Shown: in pieces, positions 20,797-30,934 of the stretch
Layout: each line of letters starts with the position of its first letter
Numbering within the stretch: the stretch's first letter is position 1
Assembly: GCF_014764365.1 (NCBI RefSeq)
Contig: NZ_CP061718.1
Span: forward strand, 3,426,501-3,490,500
Direction: 5' to 3'
DNA from: Roseococcus microcysteis
GTDB lineage: Bacteria; Pseudomonadota; Alphaproteobacteria; Acetobacterales; Acetobacteraceae
Length of the DNA stretch: 64,000 nt
Position numbers and translations under genes: made by a program
The notes under the pieces: model-generated
What the model was told of the DNA's origin: nothing
Databases searched by the model: none
Seen by the model: only the letters and a program-made list of their open reading frames with translations

Positions 20797-20922
20797 GGCG
20801 CTTGTGCCCTTCCCGGCGCATGGCTGCCTTGTGCGGGATCAAACCCGGCGCGGCGTGGGGCGAAAATTTTCAGCTTGTGCCAGGGCTTGCACCGGTTGCA
20901 CGGATAGGTTGCGAAAAGGTCT

Positions 20923-20940
20923 GTGTCATCGAAGCTTCAC
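20923..20940 (+). promoter_or_regulatory. Candidate PHO box upstream of pstS
   Basis: GTGTCAT-CGAA-GCTTCAC: the first half matches the PhoB half-site CTGTCAT in six of seven positions with the right four-base spacer; the second matches in only three of seven (TCA core). It lies about 97 bases before the pstS ATG, and the operon it would control ends with phoB itself. It overlaps a TTCAC-aaaa-GTGAA inverted repeat (20936-20949). The rest of the 240-base gap also holds a GAAAATTTTC palindrome (20862-20871) of unknown meaning. Confidence 0.5.
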
Positions 20941-21036
20941 AAAAGTGAAATGCCGAGGTCGCACACCCCCCTAAGGCAGGGCGCGAGACGGGCGGCCCTC
21001 AGGCAGCCTGACCGCAAGTTCCTGATGGAGACGCCT

Positions 21037-22104
21037 ATGAACCGCCGTTCCCTGCTCGCGCTCGGCGCCAGCACCCTCGCGATCCCCGCGATCATCCGCC
21101 CCTCCTTCGCCCAGCAGGCCACCATCACCGGCGCCGGCGCGACCTTTCCCCGCCCGCTTTATGACCGGTGGTCGGCCGCGGCCCGTGAAGGTGCCGGCAT
21201 CTCGCTGAACTACCAGTCCATCGGTTCGGGCGGCGGCATCAACCAGATCGCGGCGCGCACGGTGGATTTCGGCGCGACCGACGCGCCGCTCACCGAGGCC
21301 CAGATGGCCGAGCGCAACCTGTTCCAGTTCCCGACCGTGATGGGCTCGGTGGTGCTGACGGTGAACCTGCCCGGCGTGCAGAACCACGCGCTGCGCCTGA
21401 CGCCGGAGATCATCACCGAGATCTTCTTCGGCCGCCTGAACCGCTGGAACGATCCGCGCATCGTCGAGCTGAACCGCGAACTGCGCATCCCCAACATCCC
21501 CGTCTCCGTCGGCTACCGCGCCGATGGCTCGGGCACGACCTGGGCCTGGACCAACTACCTCTCGCGCATCAGCGAGGAGTGGCGCGCGGGTCCGGGCTTC
21601 GGCACCTCCGTCCGTTGGCCCGCCGGCAATGGCGCGCGCGGCAATGAGGGCGTGTCCAACATCGTCCGCAACACCCCGGGCGCCATCGGCTATGTCGAGA
21701 ACGCCTATGCGGTGGTGAACCGCCTGATCACGACGCAGATCCGCAACAAGGCCGGCAACTTCGTCCGCCCGGTGAATGAGAGCTTCGTGGCCGCCGCCGC
21801 CGCCGCCGACTGGACCGTGCCGACCATGGCGCCGGACACGATCGACCTGTCCGGCCCGAATGTGTGGCCGATCACGGTGGGCACCTACATCATGCTGCCG
21901 ACCAACCCGGTGGCCGACCGCGTCGAGGGCAGCCGCAACACCATGCGCTTCTTCGACTGGGCCTTCCGCAACGGCAGCCAGGCGGCGTCCGCGCTGGAGT
22001 ATATCCCGCTGACCACCGCGACGCATGACCTGATCCGCAGCCGTTGGGCGCAGGCCATCAAGGACCCGCAGGGCCGTCCCATCTGGACCGGCGCCGCCGG
22101 CTGA
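21037..22104 (+). CDS. pstS: Phosphate ABC transporter substrate-binding protein PstS
   Basis: Periplasmic phosphate-binding protein of the high-affinity Pst importer. The 355-residue precursor has a twin-arginine-like signal (MNRRSLLALGAS, cleavage near PSFA-QQ at about residue 25). Phosphate-contact blocks are GAGATFPRPLYDRW, SIGSGGGINQI, DFGATDAPLTEAQM and RADGSGTTWAWTNYLS. Start is ATG 21037, six bases after GGAG; an in-frame ATG at 21025 has no such site. First gene of pstSCAB-phoU-phoB, behind a candidate PHO box and followed by a strong hairpin. Confidence 0.95.
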   Translation: MNRRSLLALGASTLAIPAIIRPSFAQQATITGAGATFPRPLYDRWSAAAREGAGISLNYQSIGSGGGINQIAARTVDFGATDAPLTEAQMAERNLFQFPTVMGSVVLTVNLPGVQNHALRLTPEIITEIFFGRLNRWNDPRIVELNRELRIPNIPVSVGYRADGSGTTWAWTNYLSRISEEWRAGPGFGTSVRWPAGNGARGNEGVSNIVRNTPGAIGYVENAYAVVNRLITTQIRNKAGNFVRPVNESFVAAAAAADWTVPTMAPDTIDLSGPNVWPITVGTYIMLPTNPVADRVEGSRNTMRFFDWAFRNGSQAASALEYIPLTTATHDLIRSRWAQAIKDPQGRPIWTGAAG

Positions 22105-22110
22105 TGCAAC

Positions 22111-22144
22111 GAGGGGGCCGGTCCTGAACGGGGCCGGCCCCCTC
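22111..22144 (+). promoter_or_regulatory. Strong intra-operon hairpin between pstS and pstC
   Basis: GAGGGGGCCGG (22111-22121) is the perfect complement of CCGGCCCCCTC (22134-22144) around a 12-base loop, seven bases after the pstS stop. It is followed by TCCCTTCCC rather than a T run. Position and strength fit a stabilising or attenuating hairpin that keeps pstS mRNA abundant relative to the membrane components, as is common after binding-protein genes. Confidence 0.6.
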
Positions 22145-22175
22145 TCCCTTCCCGAACCGCATCGCGCGAGGTTCC

Positions 22176-23147
22176 GTGTCCGCCAGCACCATCAAGGCAC
22201 CGCCCATCGGCGCCCGCCGCAAGCCGGGGGAACTCGGCGACAAGATATTCCAGTGGATGTGCGTGGGTGCGGGTGGCTTCGTGCTGATCCTGCTGGGCGC
22301 CATCATCGTCACCCTCTTCCTGGGCGGCCTGCCGGCTTTCGAGCGCTTCGGCGCCGAGTTCATCTGGGGCACGATCTGGGACCCGGTGGAGGGGCAGGAG
22401 GAGTTCGGCGCCGGCGTCGCCATCCTGGGCACCATCACCTCCTCGGTGCTGGCCATCATCTTCGCGGTGCCCGTCGCCTTCGGCATCGCCTTCTTCCTCA
22501 CGGAGCTGTCGCCCCCCTGGCTCAAGCGGCCCATCGGCACCGCCATCGAGCTGCTGGCGGCCGTGCCCTCCATCATCTATGGCATGTGGGGCCTGTTCGT
22601 CGTGGTGCCCTTCGTGCAGATGCACATCCAGTTCGCCTTCGGCGAGCAGCTGGCCGCCATTCCGCTGGTGGGCTTCCTGTTCCAGAGCACCAATTTCGCC
22701 GGCACCTCGCTGTTCTCGGCCGCCATCGTGCTGGCCATCATGATCCTGCCCTTCATCGCCGCCACCATGCGCGACGTGTTCGACCAGGTGCCGCCCGTCT
22801 ACAAGGAAAGCGCCTATGGCCTGGGCGCGACGCGCTGGGAGGTGATGACGGGCGTCGTCATCCCCTACACCCGCATCTCGGTGGTGGGCGGCATCATGCT
22901 GGGTCTGGGCCGCGCGCTGGGCGAGACCATGGCCGTCACCTTCGTCATCGGCAACGCGAACCGCATCGCCACCTCGCTCTTCGACAGCACCACCACCATC
23001 GCCTCGGTCATCGCGATGGAGTTCCCGGAGAGCCTGACGGGCAGCCTGCAGCAATCGGCCCTCTTCGCCATCGGCTTCCTGCTCTTCGTCATCTCCTTCC
23101 TCGTGCTGGCGCTCTCGCGCTACCTCCTGCGTCCCCGGCTGAAGTGA
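22176..23147 (+). CDS. pstC: Phosphate ABC transporter permease PstC
   Basis: Inner-membrane permease subunit of the Pst importer. The 323-residue protein has six or more hydrophobic segments, and the permease EAA loop near YKESAYGLGATRWEVMTGVV (about 210-230), followed by ALGETMAVTFVIGNA. The family block AVPSIIYGMWGLFVVVPF is typical of PstC. The start is GTG 22176, preceded by GAGG. pstA follows after ten bases. Confidence 0.94.
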   Translation: MSASTIKAPPIGARRKPGELGDKIFQWMCVGAGGFVLILLGAIIVTLFLGGLPAFERFGAEFIWGTIWDPVEGQEEFGAGVAILGTITSSVLAIIFAVPVAFGIAFFLTELSPPWLKRPIGTAIELLAAVPSIIYGMWGLFVVVPFVQMHIQFAFGEQLAAIPLVGFLFQSTNFAGTSLFSAAIVLAIMILPFIAATMRDVFDQVPPVYKESAYGLGATRWEVMTGVVIPYTRISVVGGIMLGLGRALGETMAVTFVIGNANRIATSLFDSTTTIASVIAMEFPESLTGSLQQSALFAIGFLLFVISFLVLALSRYLLRPRLK

Positions 23148-23157
23148 GGGCCGACCG

Positions 23158-24060
23158 ATGAGCACCACCACCGCCACCATCATGGCCTCGCGCAACATCG
23201 AGCAGCAGCGCAGCCTGGGCCGCCGCCGCAAGCTCGTGGACAAGCTGGTCATGTATTTCTGCCTCACCGCCACGGTGGTGGGGCTGTTCTTCCTGCTCTC
23301 GATCATGGGCACGCTGCTGTGGCGCGGCCTGGTCGCGCTGGACCTGATCGTCTTGACGCAGGAATTCCAGCCGACCCGCTATGGCGATGACAGCCTGCCC
23401 AAGGGCGGCCTGATCCATGCCATCGTGGGCAGCCTGATCCAGACCAGCATCGCCACCGCCATCGGCACGCCCATCGGGCTGCTGGTCGGCACCTATCTCT
23501 CGGAATACGCGGGCAAGTCCAAGTTCGGCTACGCGGTACGCTTCATCTCGGACATCCTGCTTTCGGCACCCTCCGTGCTGATCGGGTTGTTCATCTACCA
23601 GCTGGTCGTGCTGCCGCAGGGCGGCTTCTCGGGCTTCGCGGGCGCATTGGCGCTGGCCATCATCGTGATCCCGGTGGTGGTGCGCACCACGGAGGACATG
23701 CTGCAGCTCATCCCCAACACGCTGCGCGAGGCGGTGGTGGCCCTGGGCGCGCCCAAGTGGAAGATGATCACGCTGGTGGCCTGGCGCGCCGCCATCTCCG
23801 GCATCATGACGGGCATCCTGCTGGCCTTCGCCCGCATCATGGGCGAGACGGCGCCGCTGCTGCTGACCAGCTTCGGCAACAACATCCTCAGCACCGACCT
23901 CAGCCGCGCCATGGCGAGCCTGCCGGTGTCCATCTACCAGCAGGCCAATTCGGGCTTCCCCGACCTGATCGACATCGCCTGGTCCGGCGCGCTGCTGGTG
24001 ACACTGGGCGTGCTGTTCATCAACATCATCGCGCGTGTCGCGCTGCGCAAGCGCGCCTGA
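23158..24060 (+). CDS. pstA: Phosphate ABC transporter permease PstA
   Basis: Second permease of the Pst importer, pairing with PstC. The 300-residue protein has six hydrophobic segments; characteristic blocks are [33 protein letters not shown], the EAA loop [19 protein letters not shown] and [21 protein letters not shown] 23158 follows GAGGG. The stop TGA lies 16 bases before the pstB ATG. Confidence 0.94.
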   Translation: MSTTTATIMASRNIEQQRSLGRRRKLVDKLVMYFCLTATVVGLFFLLSIMGTLLWRGLVALDLIVLTQEFQPTRYGDDSLPKGGLIHAIVGSLIQTSIATAIGTPIGLLVGTYLSEYAGKSKFGYAVRFISDILLSAPSVLIGLFIYQLVVLPQGGFSGFAGALALAIIVIPVVVRTTEDMLQLIPNTLREAVVALGAPKWKMITLVAWRAAISGIMTGILLAFARIMGETAPLLLTSFGNNILSTDLSRAMASLPVSIYQQANSGFPDLIDIAWSGALLVTLGVLFINIIARVALRKRA

Positions 24061-24076
24061 CCGGAAGGCCACAGCC

Positions 24077-24919
<843 letters not shown>

Positions 24920-24930
24920 GGACGCAGGAC

Positions 24931-25656
24931 ATGCCCAACACCTCCCCCCAGCACATCGTCCGTTCCTATGACGACGACCTGAAGCGCCTGCTCGAGATGA
25001 TCTCGCGCATGGGCGGCCTCGCGGAGCGCCAGGTGGCCGACAGCGCCCAGGCGCTGATGCGCCGCGACACCGAGCTCGCCGCCGATGTGGTGCAGCGCGA
25101 CGCGGCACTCGACGAGATGGAGCGCGAGGTCGAGGCCTTCTGCGTCCGCCTGCTGGCGCTCCGCCAGCCCATGGCGCAGGACCTTCGCCTCATCATCGCC
25201 TGCATGAAGATCAGCCAGGACCTGGAGCGCATCGGTGACTACGCGCGCAATGGCGCCAAGCGCGCCATCGTGGTGTCGCAGCAGCCGAGCCTCGGTTCCT
25301 TCAACGGCTTCGCCCGCATGGCGGAGATGGTGCAGGAAAACCTGAAGGACGCCATTGACGCGCTGGTCGAGGGCGACGCCGCCAAGGCCGATGCGGTCTG
25401 GGCCGCGGATGCGCCGATTGACGGCATCTACAACGGCATCTTCCGCGAGATGCTGACCTTCATGATGGAGGATCCACGCAACATCACCGCCGCCACGCAC
25501 CTGCTCTTCATCGCGAAGAACATGGAGCGCATCGGCGACCACGCGACCAACATCGCCGAGCGCGTGCATTTCGCCGTGCTGGGCAAGATGCTGACGGAGG
25601 AGCGGCCGAAGGCGGATGTCTCGGCCTCCGCCGTCGTCCGCCCGCCGGGCGAGTAA
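24931..25656 (+). CDS. phoU: Phosphate signalling regulator PhoU
   Basis: PhoU links the Pst importer to the PhoR/PhoB two-component system and limits uptake when phosphate is plentiful. The 241-residue all-helical protein shows the two three-helix repeats with metal-binding E/DxxxD motifs: RRDTELAADVVQRDAALDEM and, in the second half, GDAAKADAVWAADAPIDGIY; RIGDYARNGAK and RIGDHATNIAE are the repeated DxA/TN helices. It follows pstB by 11 bases. Confidence 0.95.
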   Translation: MPNTSPQHIVRSYDDDLKRLLEMISRMGGLAERQVADSAQALMRRDTELAADVVQRDAALDEMEREVEAFCVRLLALRQPMAQDLRLIIACMKISQDLERIGDYARNGAKRAIVVSQQPSLGSFNGFARMAEMVQENLKDAIDALVEGDAAKADAVWAADAPIDGIYNGIFREMLTFMMEDPRNITAATHLLFIAKNMERIGDHATNIAERVHFAVLGKMLTEERPKADVSASAVVRPPGE

Positions 25657-25670
25657 CGAAGGACATGTCC

Positions 25671-26387
25671 ATGGCCGAAGCTCTCGGCGCGAATGGCGGC
25701 AAGCCCTCCATCCTGGTGGTGGAGGACGAGGCGCCCCTGCTGGCCCTGCTGCGCTACAATCTGGAGCGCCAGGGCTTCCATGTGGATGAGGCGACGGACG
25801 GGCAGGAGGCCCTGCTCCGCATCGCCGAGGCCAAGCCCGACCTGGTGCTGCTGGACTGGATGCTGCCCGCCATGTCGGGCATCGAGGTCTGCCGGCAGAT
25901 CCGCCGCCGCCCCGCCACGCGCGACCTGCCCGTGATCATGGTGACGGCCCGCACCGAGGACCAGGACGCGGTGCGCGCCCTGGACACCGGCGCCGATGAC
26001 TACATCGCCAAGCCCTTCGCCGTGGAGGCGCTGATGGCGCGCATCCGCGCGCTGCTGCGGCGCTCCTCCACCGTCGCGGCCAAGGGCAGCCTGAGCTACC
26101 AGGACCTGGTCATGGACCAGGACGCCCACCGCGTGACGCGGGCCGGGCGGGCGCTGCACCTCGGCCCCACGGAATACCGGCTGCTGGAATTCTTCATGTC
26201 CCACCCACGCCGTGTGTTCACGCGGGAACAGCTGCTGGACGCGGTCTGGGGGCGGGATATCCATGTGGAGTTGCGCACGGTGGACGTCCATATCCGACGC
26301 CTCCGCAAGGCCATCAACGGCGACAGCGACACGGACCTGATCCGCACCGTCCGTTCGGCCGGCTACGCCCTCGACGCGGAGGGCTGA
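25671..26387 (+). CDS. phoB: Phosphate regulon response regulator PhoB
   Basis: OmpR/PhoB-class response regulator. The 238-residue protein has a receiver domain (about 10-125: VVEDEAPLLALL acidic pair, LVLLDWMLP phospho-acceptor Asp, AKPF lysine) and a C-terminal winged helix (about 140-235: PTEYRLLEFFMSHPRRVFTR, VDVHIRRLRKAI). The start is ATG 25671, seven bases after GAAGGA; the ATG at 25665 is too close to that site. The sensor kinase PhoR is not in the window; it may be upstream of another pho gene elsewhere. Confidence 0.93.
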   Translation: MAEALGANGGKPSILVVEDEAPLLALLRYNLERQGFHVDEATDGQEALLRIAEAKPDLVLLDWMLPAMSGIEVCRQIRRRPATRDLPVIMVTARTEDQDAVRALDTGADDYIAKPFAVEALMARIRALLRRSSTVAAKGSLSYQDLVMDQDAHRVTRAGRALHLGPTEYRLLEFFMSHPRRVFTREQLLDAVWGRDIHVELRTVDVHIRRLRKAINGDSDTDLIRTVRSAGYALDAEG

Positions 26388-26414
26388 AGCGCCCCGGAAC
26401 ACCCTTCGGCCCCG

Positions 26415-26443
26415 TTGACACCCCGCGGCCCCGGTTCGACACT
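26415..26443 (+). promoter_or_regulatory. Candidate sigma-70-type promoter of the acyl-CoA oxidation operon
   Basis: A perfect TTGACA (26415-26420) is followed after 17 bases by GACACT (26438-26443), a weak -10. Transcription would begin near 26450, which makes the in-frame ATGs at 26443 and 26449 unusable and supports ATG 26479 as the start of the next gene. Confidence 0.4.
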
Positions 26444-26478
26444 TGGGCATGAAAACGAAGCAAGACGGGGAAGACGCC

Positions 26479-28563
26479 ATGGCCGAAGAGCGGTTTGTGG
26501 AGCATGCGCGCGACGGCGACATCCATATCCTCAGGATCGCCAACCCCCCGGTGAACACGCTGCGGACCGGGGTCCGCGCCGGGCTGCATGAGGGGATCGC
26601 GGCGGCGCTGCGCGAAGGCGCGCGCGCCATCATCCTGATGGGCGAGGGGCGGATGTTCTCGGCCGGCGCCGAGATGACGGAGTTCAACAAGCCCCGCCAG
26701 CCGCCCAGCCTGCCTGAGGTCTTTGACGCCATCGAAACCAGCAAGGTGCCGGTCATCGCCGCCATCCATGGCAGCGCCCTGGGCGGCGGGCTGGAACTGG
26801 CGCTGGTGTGCCATGCGCGGGTGGCCTCGCCCTCGGCCATGGTGGGGCTGCCCGAGGTGAAGCGCGGCTTCGTGCCGGGCGCCGGCGGCACCCAGCGCCT
26901 GCCGCGGCTGATCGGCGGCGAGGCGGCGCTCAAGATCATCGTGGGCGGAGACCCGGTCTCGGCCGCCGAGGCGCAGAAGCTGGGCTTCATTGACGCCGTG
27001 CTGGAAGGCCCGCTGGAGGCGGCCGCGGTGGAATGGGCGCGGCAGAATTCCGGCCGAAGCTTCACCCTGGCCCGCAAGCGCGACGACAAGATCAAGGGCG
27101 CGGACCTCGCCGCCTTTGATGCGCTGGCGGCCTCCCTGCTGAAGCGCACGCGCGGGCAGGAAAGTCCGAAGGGCTGCGCCCAGGCTGTGCGGGCGGCCCT
27201 GACCGGCAGCTTCGAGGACGGGCTGAACACCGAGCGCGAAATCTTCCAGAAGCTGGTGGCGGGCGAGCAGAGCTTCGCGCTGCGTCACATCTTCTTCGGC
27301 GAGCGGGAGGCGGCGCGCGTGCCCGACATGCCGGCCGACGTGCACCCGCTGCCCGTCAAGCGCGCCGTCGTGATCGGTGGCGGCACCATGGGCGGCGGCA
27401 TCGCGATGAGCTTCGCGAATTTCGGCATCCCCGTGACCATGGTGGAGCAGACCGCGGAGGCGCTGGACCGCGGCCTCAAGAAATGCGAGGCCAACTGGGA
27501 GCGCACGGTGAAGTCCGGCCGTCTCTCCGAGGCCGACTACGCCAAGCGCCGCGCCCTGCTGACCGGCAGCACCGACATGGGCGTGGTGGCCGAGGCCGAC
27601 CTCGTCATCGAGGCGGTGTTCGAGGACATCAACGTGAAGAAGGAGATCTTCGCGAAACTCGACGCCATTGCGCGCCCGGGGGTGGTGCTGGCCTCCAACA
27701 CCTCCACGCTCGACATCGACGCCATCGCCTCGGCCACCAAGCGGCCGGAGCTCGTGGTGGGGATGCATTTCTTCTCCCCCGCCAATGTGATGAAGCTGCT
27801 GGAGATCGTGCGCGGGAAGGCATCGTCCTTCGAGGCGATTGCCACCGCCATGGATGTGGGCAAGCGCATCGGCAAGGTGAACGTGGTCGTCGGCAATTGC
27901 GACGGCTTCGTGGGCAACCGCATGACCGGCAAGCGCGGCTTCCAGCTGGAACGCCTGCTGCTGGAAGGCGCGTTGCCCGCCGACATTGACCGCGCCATGG
28001 AGACCTACGGCATGGCGATGGGCCCCTGCGCCACCGGGGACCTCGCGGGCCTCGACATCGGCGCCGCGGTCCGCAAGGCGCGCGGCACCAAGGCGCCCAT
28101 CGCCGATGCGCTGGTGGCCGCCGGACGCTATGGCCAGAAGACCGGCAAGGGCTGGTATATGTACGACGAGAAGCGCACCCGCCTGCCGGACCCGGAGGTG
28201 GAGCGCATCATCGTCGAGATGAGCGAGCAGCATCAGGTCAAGCGCCGCAAGATCGAGGACGCCGAAATCCTCGAGCGCATGCTGCTGCCGATGGTGAATG
28301 AGGGCGCGCGCATCCTGGAGGAAGGCATCGCCTCCCGCGCCGTGGATATCGACGTGATTTTCTGCAACGGCTTCGGCTGGCCGGCCTGGCGCGGCGGCCC
28401 CATGTTCTGGGCGGACCGCATGGGCCTCAAGGCCGTGCGCGACCGGCTGGCCCAGTATGCCGAGGCGACCAACGACCCCAACCTCAAGCCCGCCGCCCTC
28501 ATCGAGAAGCTCGCCGCCGAGGGCGGCAGCTTCGCCACGATGGGCGCGAAGCGGGCGGCTTAG
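26479..28563 (+). CDS. Fused enoyl-CoA hydratase/3-hydroxyacyl-CoA dehydrogenase (FadB/PimF-like)
   Basis: Two steps of beta-oxidation in one chain. The 694-residue protein has an N-terminal crotonase domain (about 1-280; oxyanion loops MFSAGAEMTEFN and HGSALGGGLELALVCHAR, catalytic Glu region GLPEVKRGFVPGAGGTQR) and C-terminal 3-hydroxyacyl-CoA dehydrogenase domains (NAD motif GGGTMGGGIAMSFANFG at about 300; VGMHFFSPANVMKLLEIVRG; GRYGQKTGKGWYMY). Start ATG 26479 has GGGGAAG just upstream. Followed by two acyl-CoA dehydrogenase genes 11 bases away; the trio resembles pimF-pimC-pimD of dicarboxylic acid degradation in Rhodopseudomonas. No thiolase adjoins. Confidence 0.9.
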   Translation: MAEERFVEHARDGDIHILRIANPPVNTLRTGVRAGLHEGIAAALREGARAIILMGEGRMFSAGAEMTEFNKPRQPPSLPEVFDAIETSKVPVIAAIHGSALGGGLELALVCHARVASPSAMVGLPEVKRGFVPGAGGTQRLPRLIGGEAALKIIVGGDPVSAAEAQKLGFIDAVLEGPLEAAAVEWARQNSGRSFTLARKRDDKIKGADLAAFDALAASLLKRTRGQESPKGCAQAVRAALTGSFEDGLNTEREIFQKLVAGEQSFALRHIFFGEREAARVPDMPADVHPLPVKRAVVIGGGTMGGGIAMSFANFGIPVTMVEQTAEALDRGLKKCEANWERTVKSGRLSEADYAKRRALLTGSTDMGVVAEADLVIEAVFEDINVKKEIFAKLDAIARPGVVLASNTSTLDIDAIASATKRPELVVGMHFFSPANVMKLLEIVRGKASSFEAIATAMDVGKRIGKVNVVVGNCDGFVGNRMTGKRGFQLERLLLEGALPADIDRAMETYGMAMGPCATGDLAGLDIGAAVRKARGTKAPIADALVAAGRYGQKTGKGWYMYDEKRTRLPDPEVERIIVEMSEQHQVKRRKIEDAEILERMLLPMVNEGARILEEGIASRAVDIDVIFCNGFGWPAWRGGPMFWADRMGLKAVRDRLAQYAEATNDPNLKPAALIEKLAAEGGSFATMGAKRAA

Positions 28564-28574
28564 GAGAGAAACCC

Positions 28575-29777
28575 ATGGAACTCCGCTTCACCGATGAGGA
28601 GCGCGCCTTCCGGCAGGAGGTGCGCGACTTCCTCGCCGCCGAATGCCCGGAAGCGACGCGTCAGCACATGATCGCCGGCAAATCCCCCACCAAGGAGATG
28701 GTGGTGGAGTGGCAGCGCAAGCTGAACAAGCGCGGCTGGGCCGCCCCCGAATGGCCCAAGGAGCATGGCGGGCCGGGCTGGACGCCCGCCCAGAAGTACA
28801 TCTTCCGCGAGGAGCTGCAGATGTGGCCGGCGCCCTCGCCGCTCGGCTTCAACATCAACATGTGCGGGCCGGTCATCATCGAGTTCGGCACGCCGGAGCA
28901 GAAGGCCCGCTTCCTGCCGCGCATGCTGAACCTGGACGACTGGTGGTGCCAGGGCTTCTCCGAACCTGGCGCCGGTTCGGACCTGGCGGGCCTCAAGACG
29001 CGCGCGGTGCGCGATGGCGACCATTGGGTCATCAACGGCCAGAAGACCTGGACCACGTTGGCGCAGCACGCGGACTGGATCTTCGTCCTCGCCCGCACCG
29101 ATCCGGCCGCGAAGAAGCAGGAGGGGATTTCCTTCTTCCTCGTCGACATGAAGACGCCGGGCATCACGGTCCGCCCGATCATCACGATCGAGGGCGGGCA
29201 TGAGGTGAACGAGGTCTTCTTCGACGATGTGAAGGTGCCGCTGGATCACCTGGTCGGCCAGGAGAACAAGGGCTGGGATTGCGCCAAGTTCCTGCTGGGC
29301 AATGAGCGCTTCGGCCAGGCCCGAGTGGGCGCCAGCCGCGAGCGCATCCGCCGCCTCAAGGTCATCGCGCGGGAGACGATGGACGGGGACCGCCCCCTCA
29401 TCGAGGACCCTGAATTCCGCCGCCAGATGACCGAGATGGAAATCGAGCTGAAGGCGCTGGAGATGACCGTCATGCGCGTCATCGCCAATGAGACGAAGCG
29501 CGCCGGCACCGGCAAGCCCGACCCCGCGACCTCCGTGCTCAAGATCAAGGGCACCGAGATCCAGCAGGGCGTCTCGGAACTGCTGATGAAGGCCGCCGGC
29601 CCCTATGCCTGGGTGGATGGCGACCCCGACGCCGAGGGCACGAATGAGTGGGACGTGGCGCCCGACTGGGCCTTCGGCCTGGCCGGCGTCTACTTCAACT
29701 GGCGCAAGCAGAGCATCTACGGTGGGTCCAACGAGATCCAGCGGAACATCATGGCCAAAGCTTTCCTGGGATTGTGA
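28575..29777 (+). CDS. Acyl-CoA dehydrogenase (PimC-like large subunit)
   Basis: FAD-dependent oxidation of acyl-CoA to enoyl-CoA. The 400-residue protein has the N-terminal helical domain (MELRFTDEERAFRQEVRDFL), the FAD/beta block CQGFSEPGAGSDLAGLKTRA and NGQKTWTTLAQHADWIF, and the C-terminal YGGSNEIQRNIMAKAFLGL. AGGAGAG precedes ATG 28575. The pairing with a second, divergent acyl-CoA dehydrogenase immediately downstream (four-base gap) suggests a heteromeric enzyme like PimC/PimD or related dicarboxyl- or branched-acyl-CoA dehydrogenases. Confidence 0.9.
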   Translation: MELRFTDEERAFRQEVRDFLAAECPEATRQHMIAGKSPTKEMVVEWQRKLNKRGWAAPEWPKEHGGPGWTPAQKYIFREELQMWPAPSPLGFNINMCGPVIIEFGTPEQKARFLPRMLNLDDWWCQGFSEPGAGSDLAGLKTRAVRDGDHWVINGQKTWTTLAQHADWIFVLARTDPAAKKQEGISFFLVDMKTPGITVRPIITIEGGHEVNEVFFDDVKVPLDHLVGQENKGWDCAKFLLGNERFGQARVGASRERIRRLKVIARETMDGDRPLIEDPEFRRQMTEMEIELKALEMTVMRVIANETKRAGTGKPDPATSVLKIKGTEIQQGVSELLMKAAGPYAWVDGDPDAEGTNEWDVAPDWAFGLAGVYFNWRKQSIYGGSNEIQRNIMAKAFLGL

Positions 29778-29781
29778 GAAC

Positions 29782-30927
29782 ATGGACTTCGACCTGAACG
29801 AATCCCAGGGGATGCTGCAGGACAGCGTCCGCAAGCTGCTCTCGGACAAGTATGGCTTCGAGCAGCGCAAGGCCTACATGGCCAGCGAGACGGGCTGGAG
29901 CCGCGAGCTCTGGGCGCAATACGCCGATCTCGGCCTGCTCGGCCTGCCCTTCGACGAGGAAGATGGCGGCTTCGGCGGCGGCGGCGAGGAGGTGATGATC
30001 GTGGCGGAGCAGATGGGCCGCCACATCACGCTGGAGCCCTGGCTCAGCACCGTCGTGCTGGGCGGCGGCTTCCTGCGCCATGGCGCGGCGGCGGATCTGC
30101 GTGCCGACATGGTGGCGGGTGTGGCCGGCGGCGGCGTGCTGCTGGCCTTCGCCCAGCAGGAACGCCAGTCGCGCTATGACCTGCACGATGTCGCCACCAC
30201 CGCGAAGAAGGATGGCGCCGCCTGGGTCATCACCGGCCGCAAGGGCATGGTGCTGCATGGCGACACGGCCGACCACTTCATCGTGACGGCGCGCATCTCC
30301 GGCAACCGTCGTGACAAGGGCGGCATCGGCGTCTTCCTGGTGCCCGCCAAGGCCGAGGGCGTCTCGGTGCGCGGCTTCCGCCAGGTGGATGGGAGCCGCG
30401 CCGCCGAGGTGGAGTTCAGCAATGCCCGCGCCGAGCACGCGCTGGGCACGCCGGAAGACGGGCTCGCGCTCGTGGACAAGGTGGTGGACGAGGCAATCGC
30501 GGCGCTCGCCGCCGAGGCCATCGGCGCCATGGACGTGGTCCATGCCATGACGCTCGACTACATGAAGACGCGCCAGCAATTCGGAAAGCCCATCGGCAGC
30601 TTCCAGGCCTTGCAGCACAAGGCGGCCGACATGCTGGTCGCCATCGAGCAGTCGCGCTCCATGGCCTATTTCGCCACCATGGCCGCCCGCGACTCCGATG
30701 CGGCCGAACGTCGGCGCAACATGCACGCGGTGAAGGCGCAGATCGGCCGGTCACAGCGCCTGGTGGGGCAGGAGGCCATCCAGCTCCATGGCGGCATCGC
30801 CATGACGATGGAATACGCCGCCGGCCACTACTTCAAGCGGCTGACGGTGAACGAAGCCACCTTCGGTGACACCGACTTCCACCTGCGCTCGCTCTCCGAT
30901 CTGGGCGGGTTGGTGCAGGCGGCGTAA
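29782..30927 (+). CDS. Acyl-CoA dehydrogenase (PimD-like small subunit)
   Basis: A 381-residue acyl-CoA dehydrogenase family protein: MDFDLNESQGMLQDSVRKLL at the start, LGLPFDEEDGGFGGGGEEV, VITGRKGMVLHGDTADHFIV, the C-terminal helical domain DYMKTRQQFGKPIGSFQALQ and QLHGGIAMTMEYAAGHYFKR. It is divergent from the preceding dehydrogenase, as expected for the second subunit of a two-subunit enzyme. The start is ATG 29782, four bases after the previous stop. The operon ends with a strong hairpin eight bases downstream. Confidence 0.88.
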   Translation: MDFDLNESQGMLQDSVRKLLSDKYGFEQRKAYMASETGWSRELWAQYADLGLLGLPFDEEDGGFGGGGEEVMIVAEQMGRHITLEPWLSTVVLGGGFLRHGAAADLRADMVAGVAGGGVLLAFAQQERQSRYDLHDVATTAKKDGAAWVITGRKGMVLHGDTADHFIVTARISGNRRDKGGIGVFLVPAKAEGVSVRGFRQVDGSRAAEVEFSNARAEHALGTPEDGLALVDKVVDEAIAALAAEAIGAMDVVHAMTLDYMKTRQQFGKPIGSFQALQHKAADMLVAIEQSRSMAYFATMAARDSDAAERRRNMHAVKAQIGRSQRLVGQEAIQLHGGIAMTMEYAAGHYFKRLTVNEATFGDTDFHLRSLSDLGGLVQAA

Positions 30928-30934
30928 CACCTTA

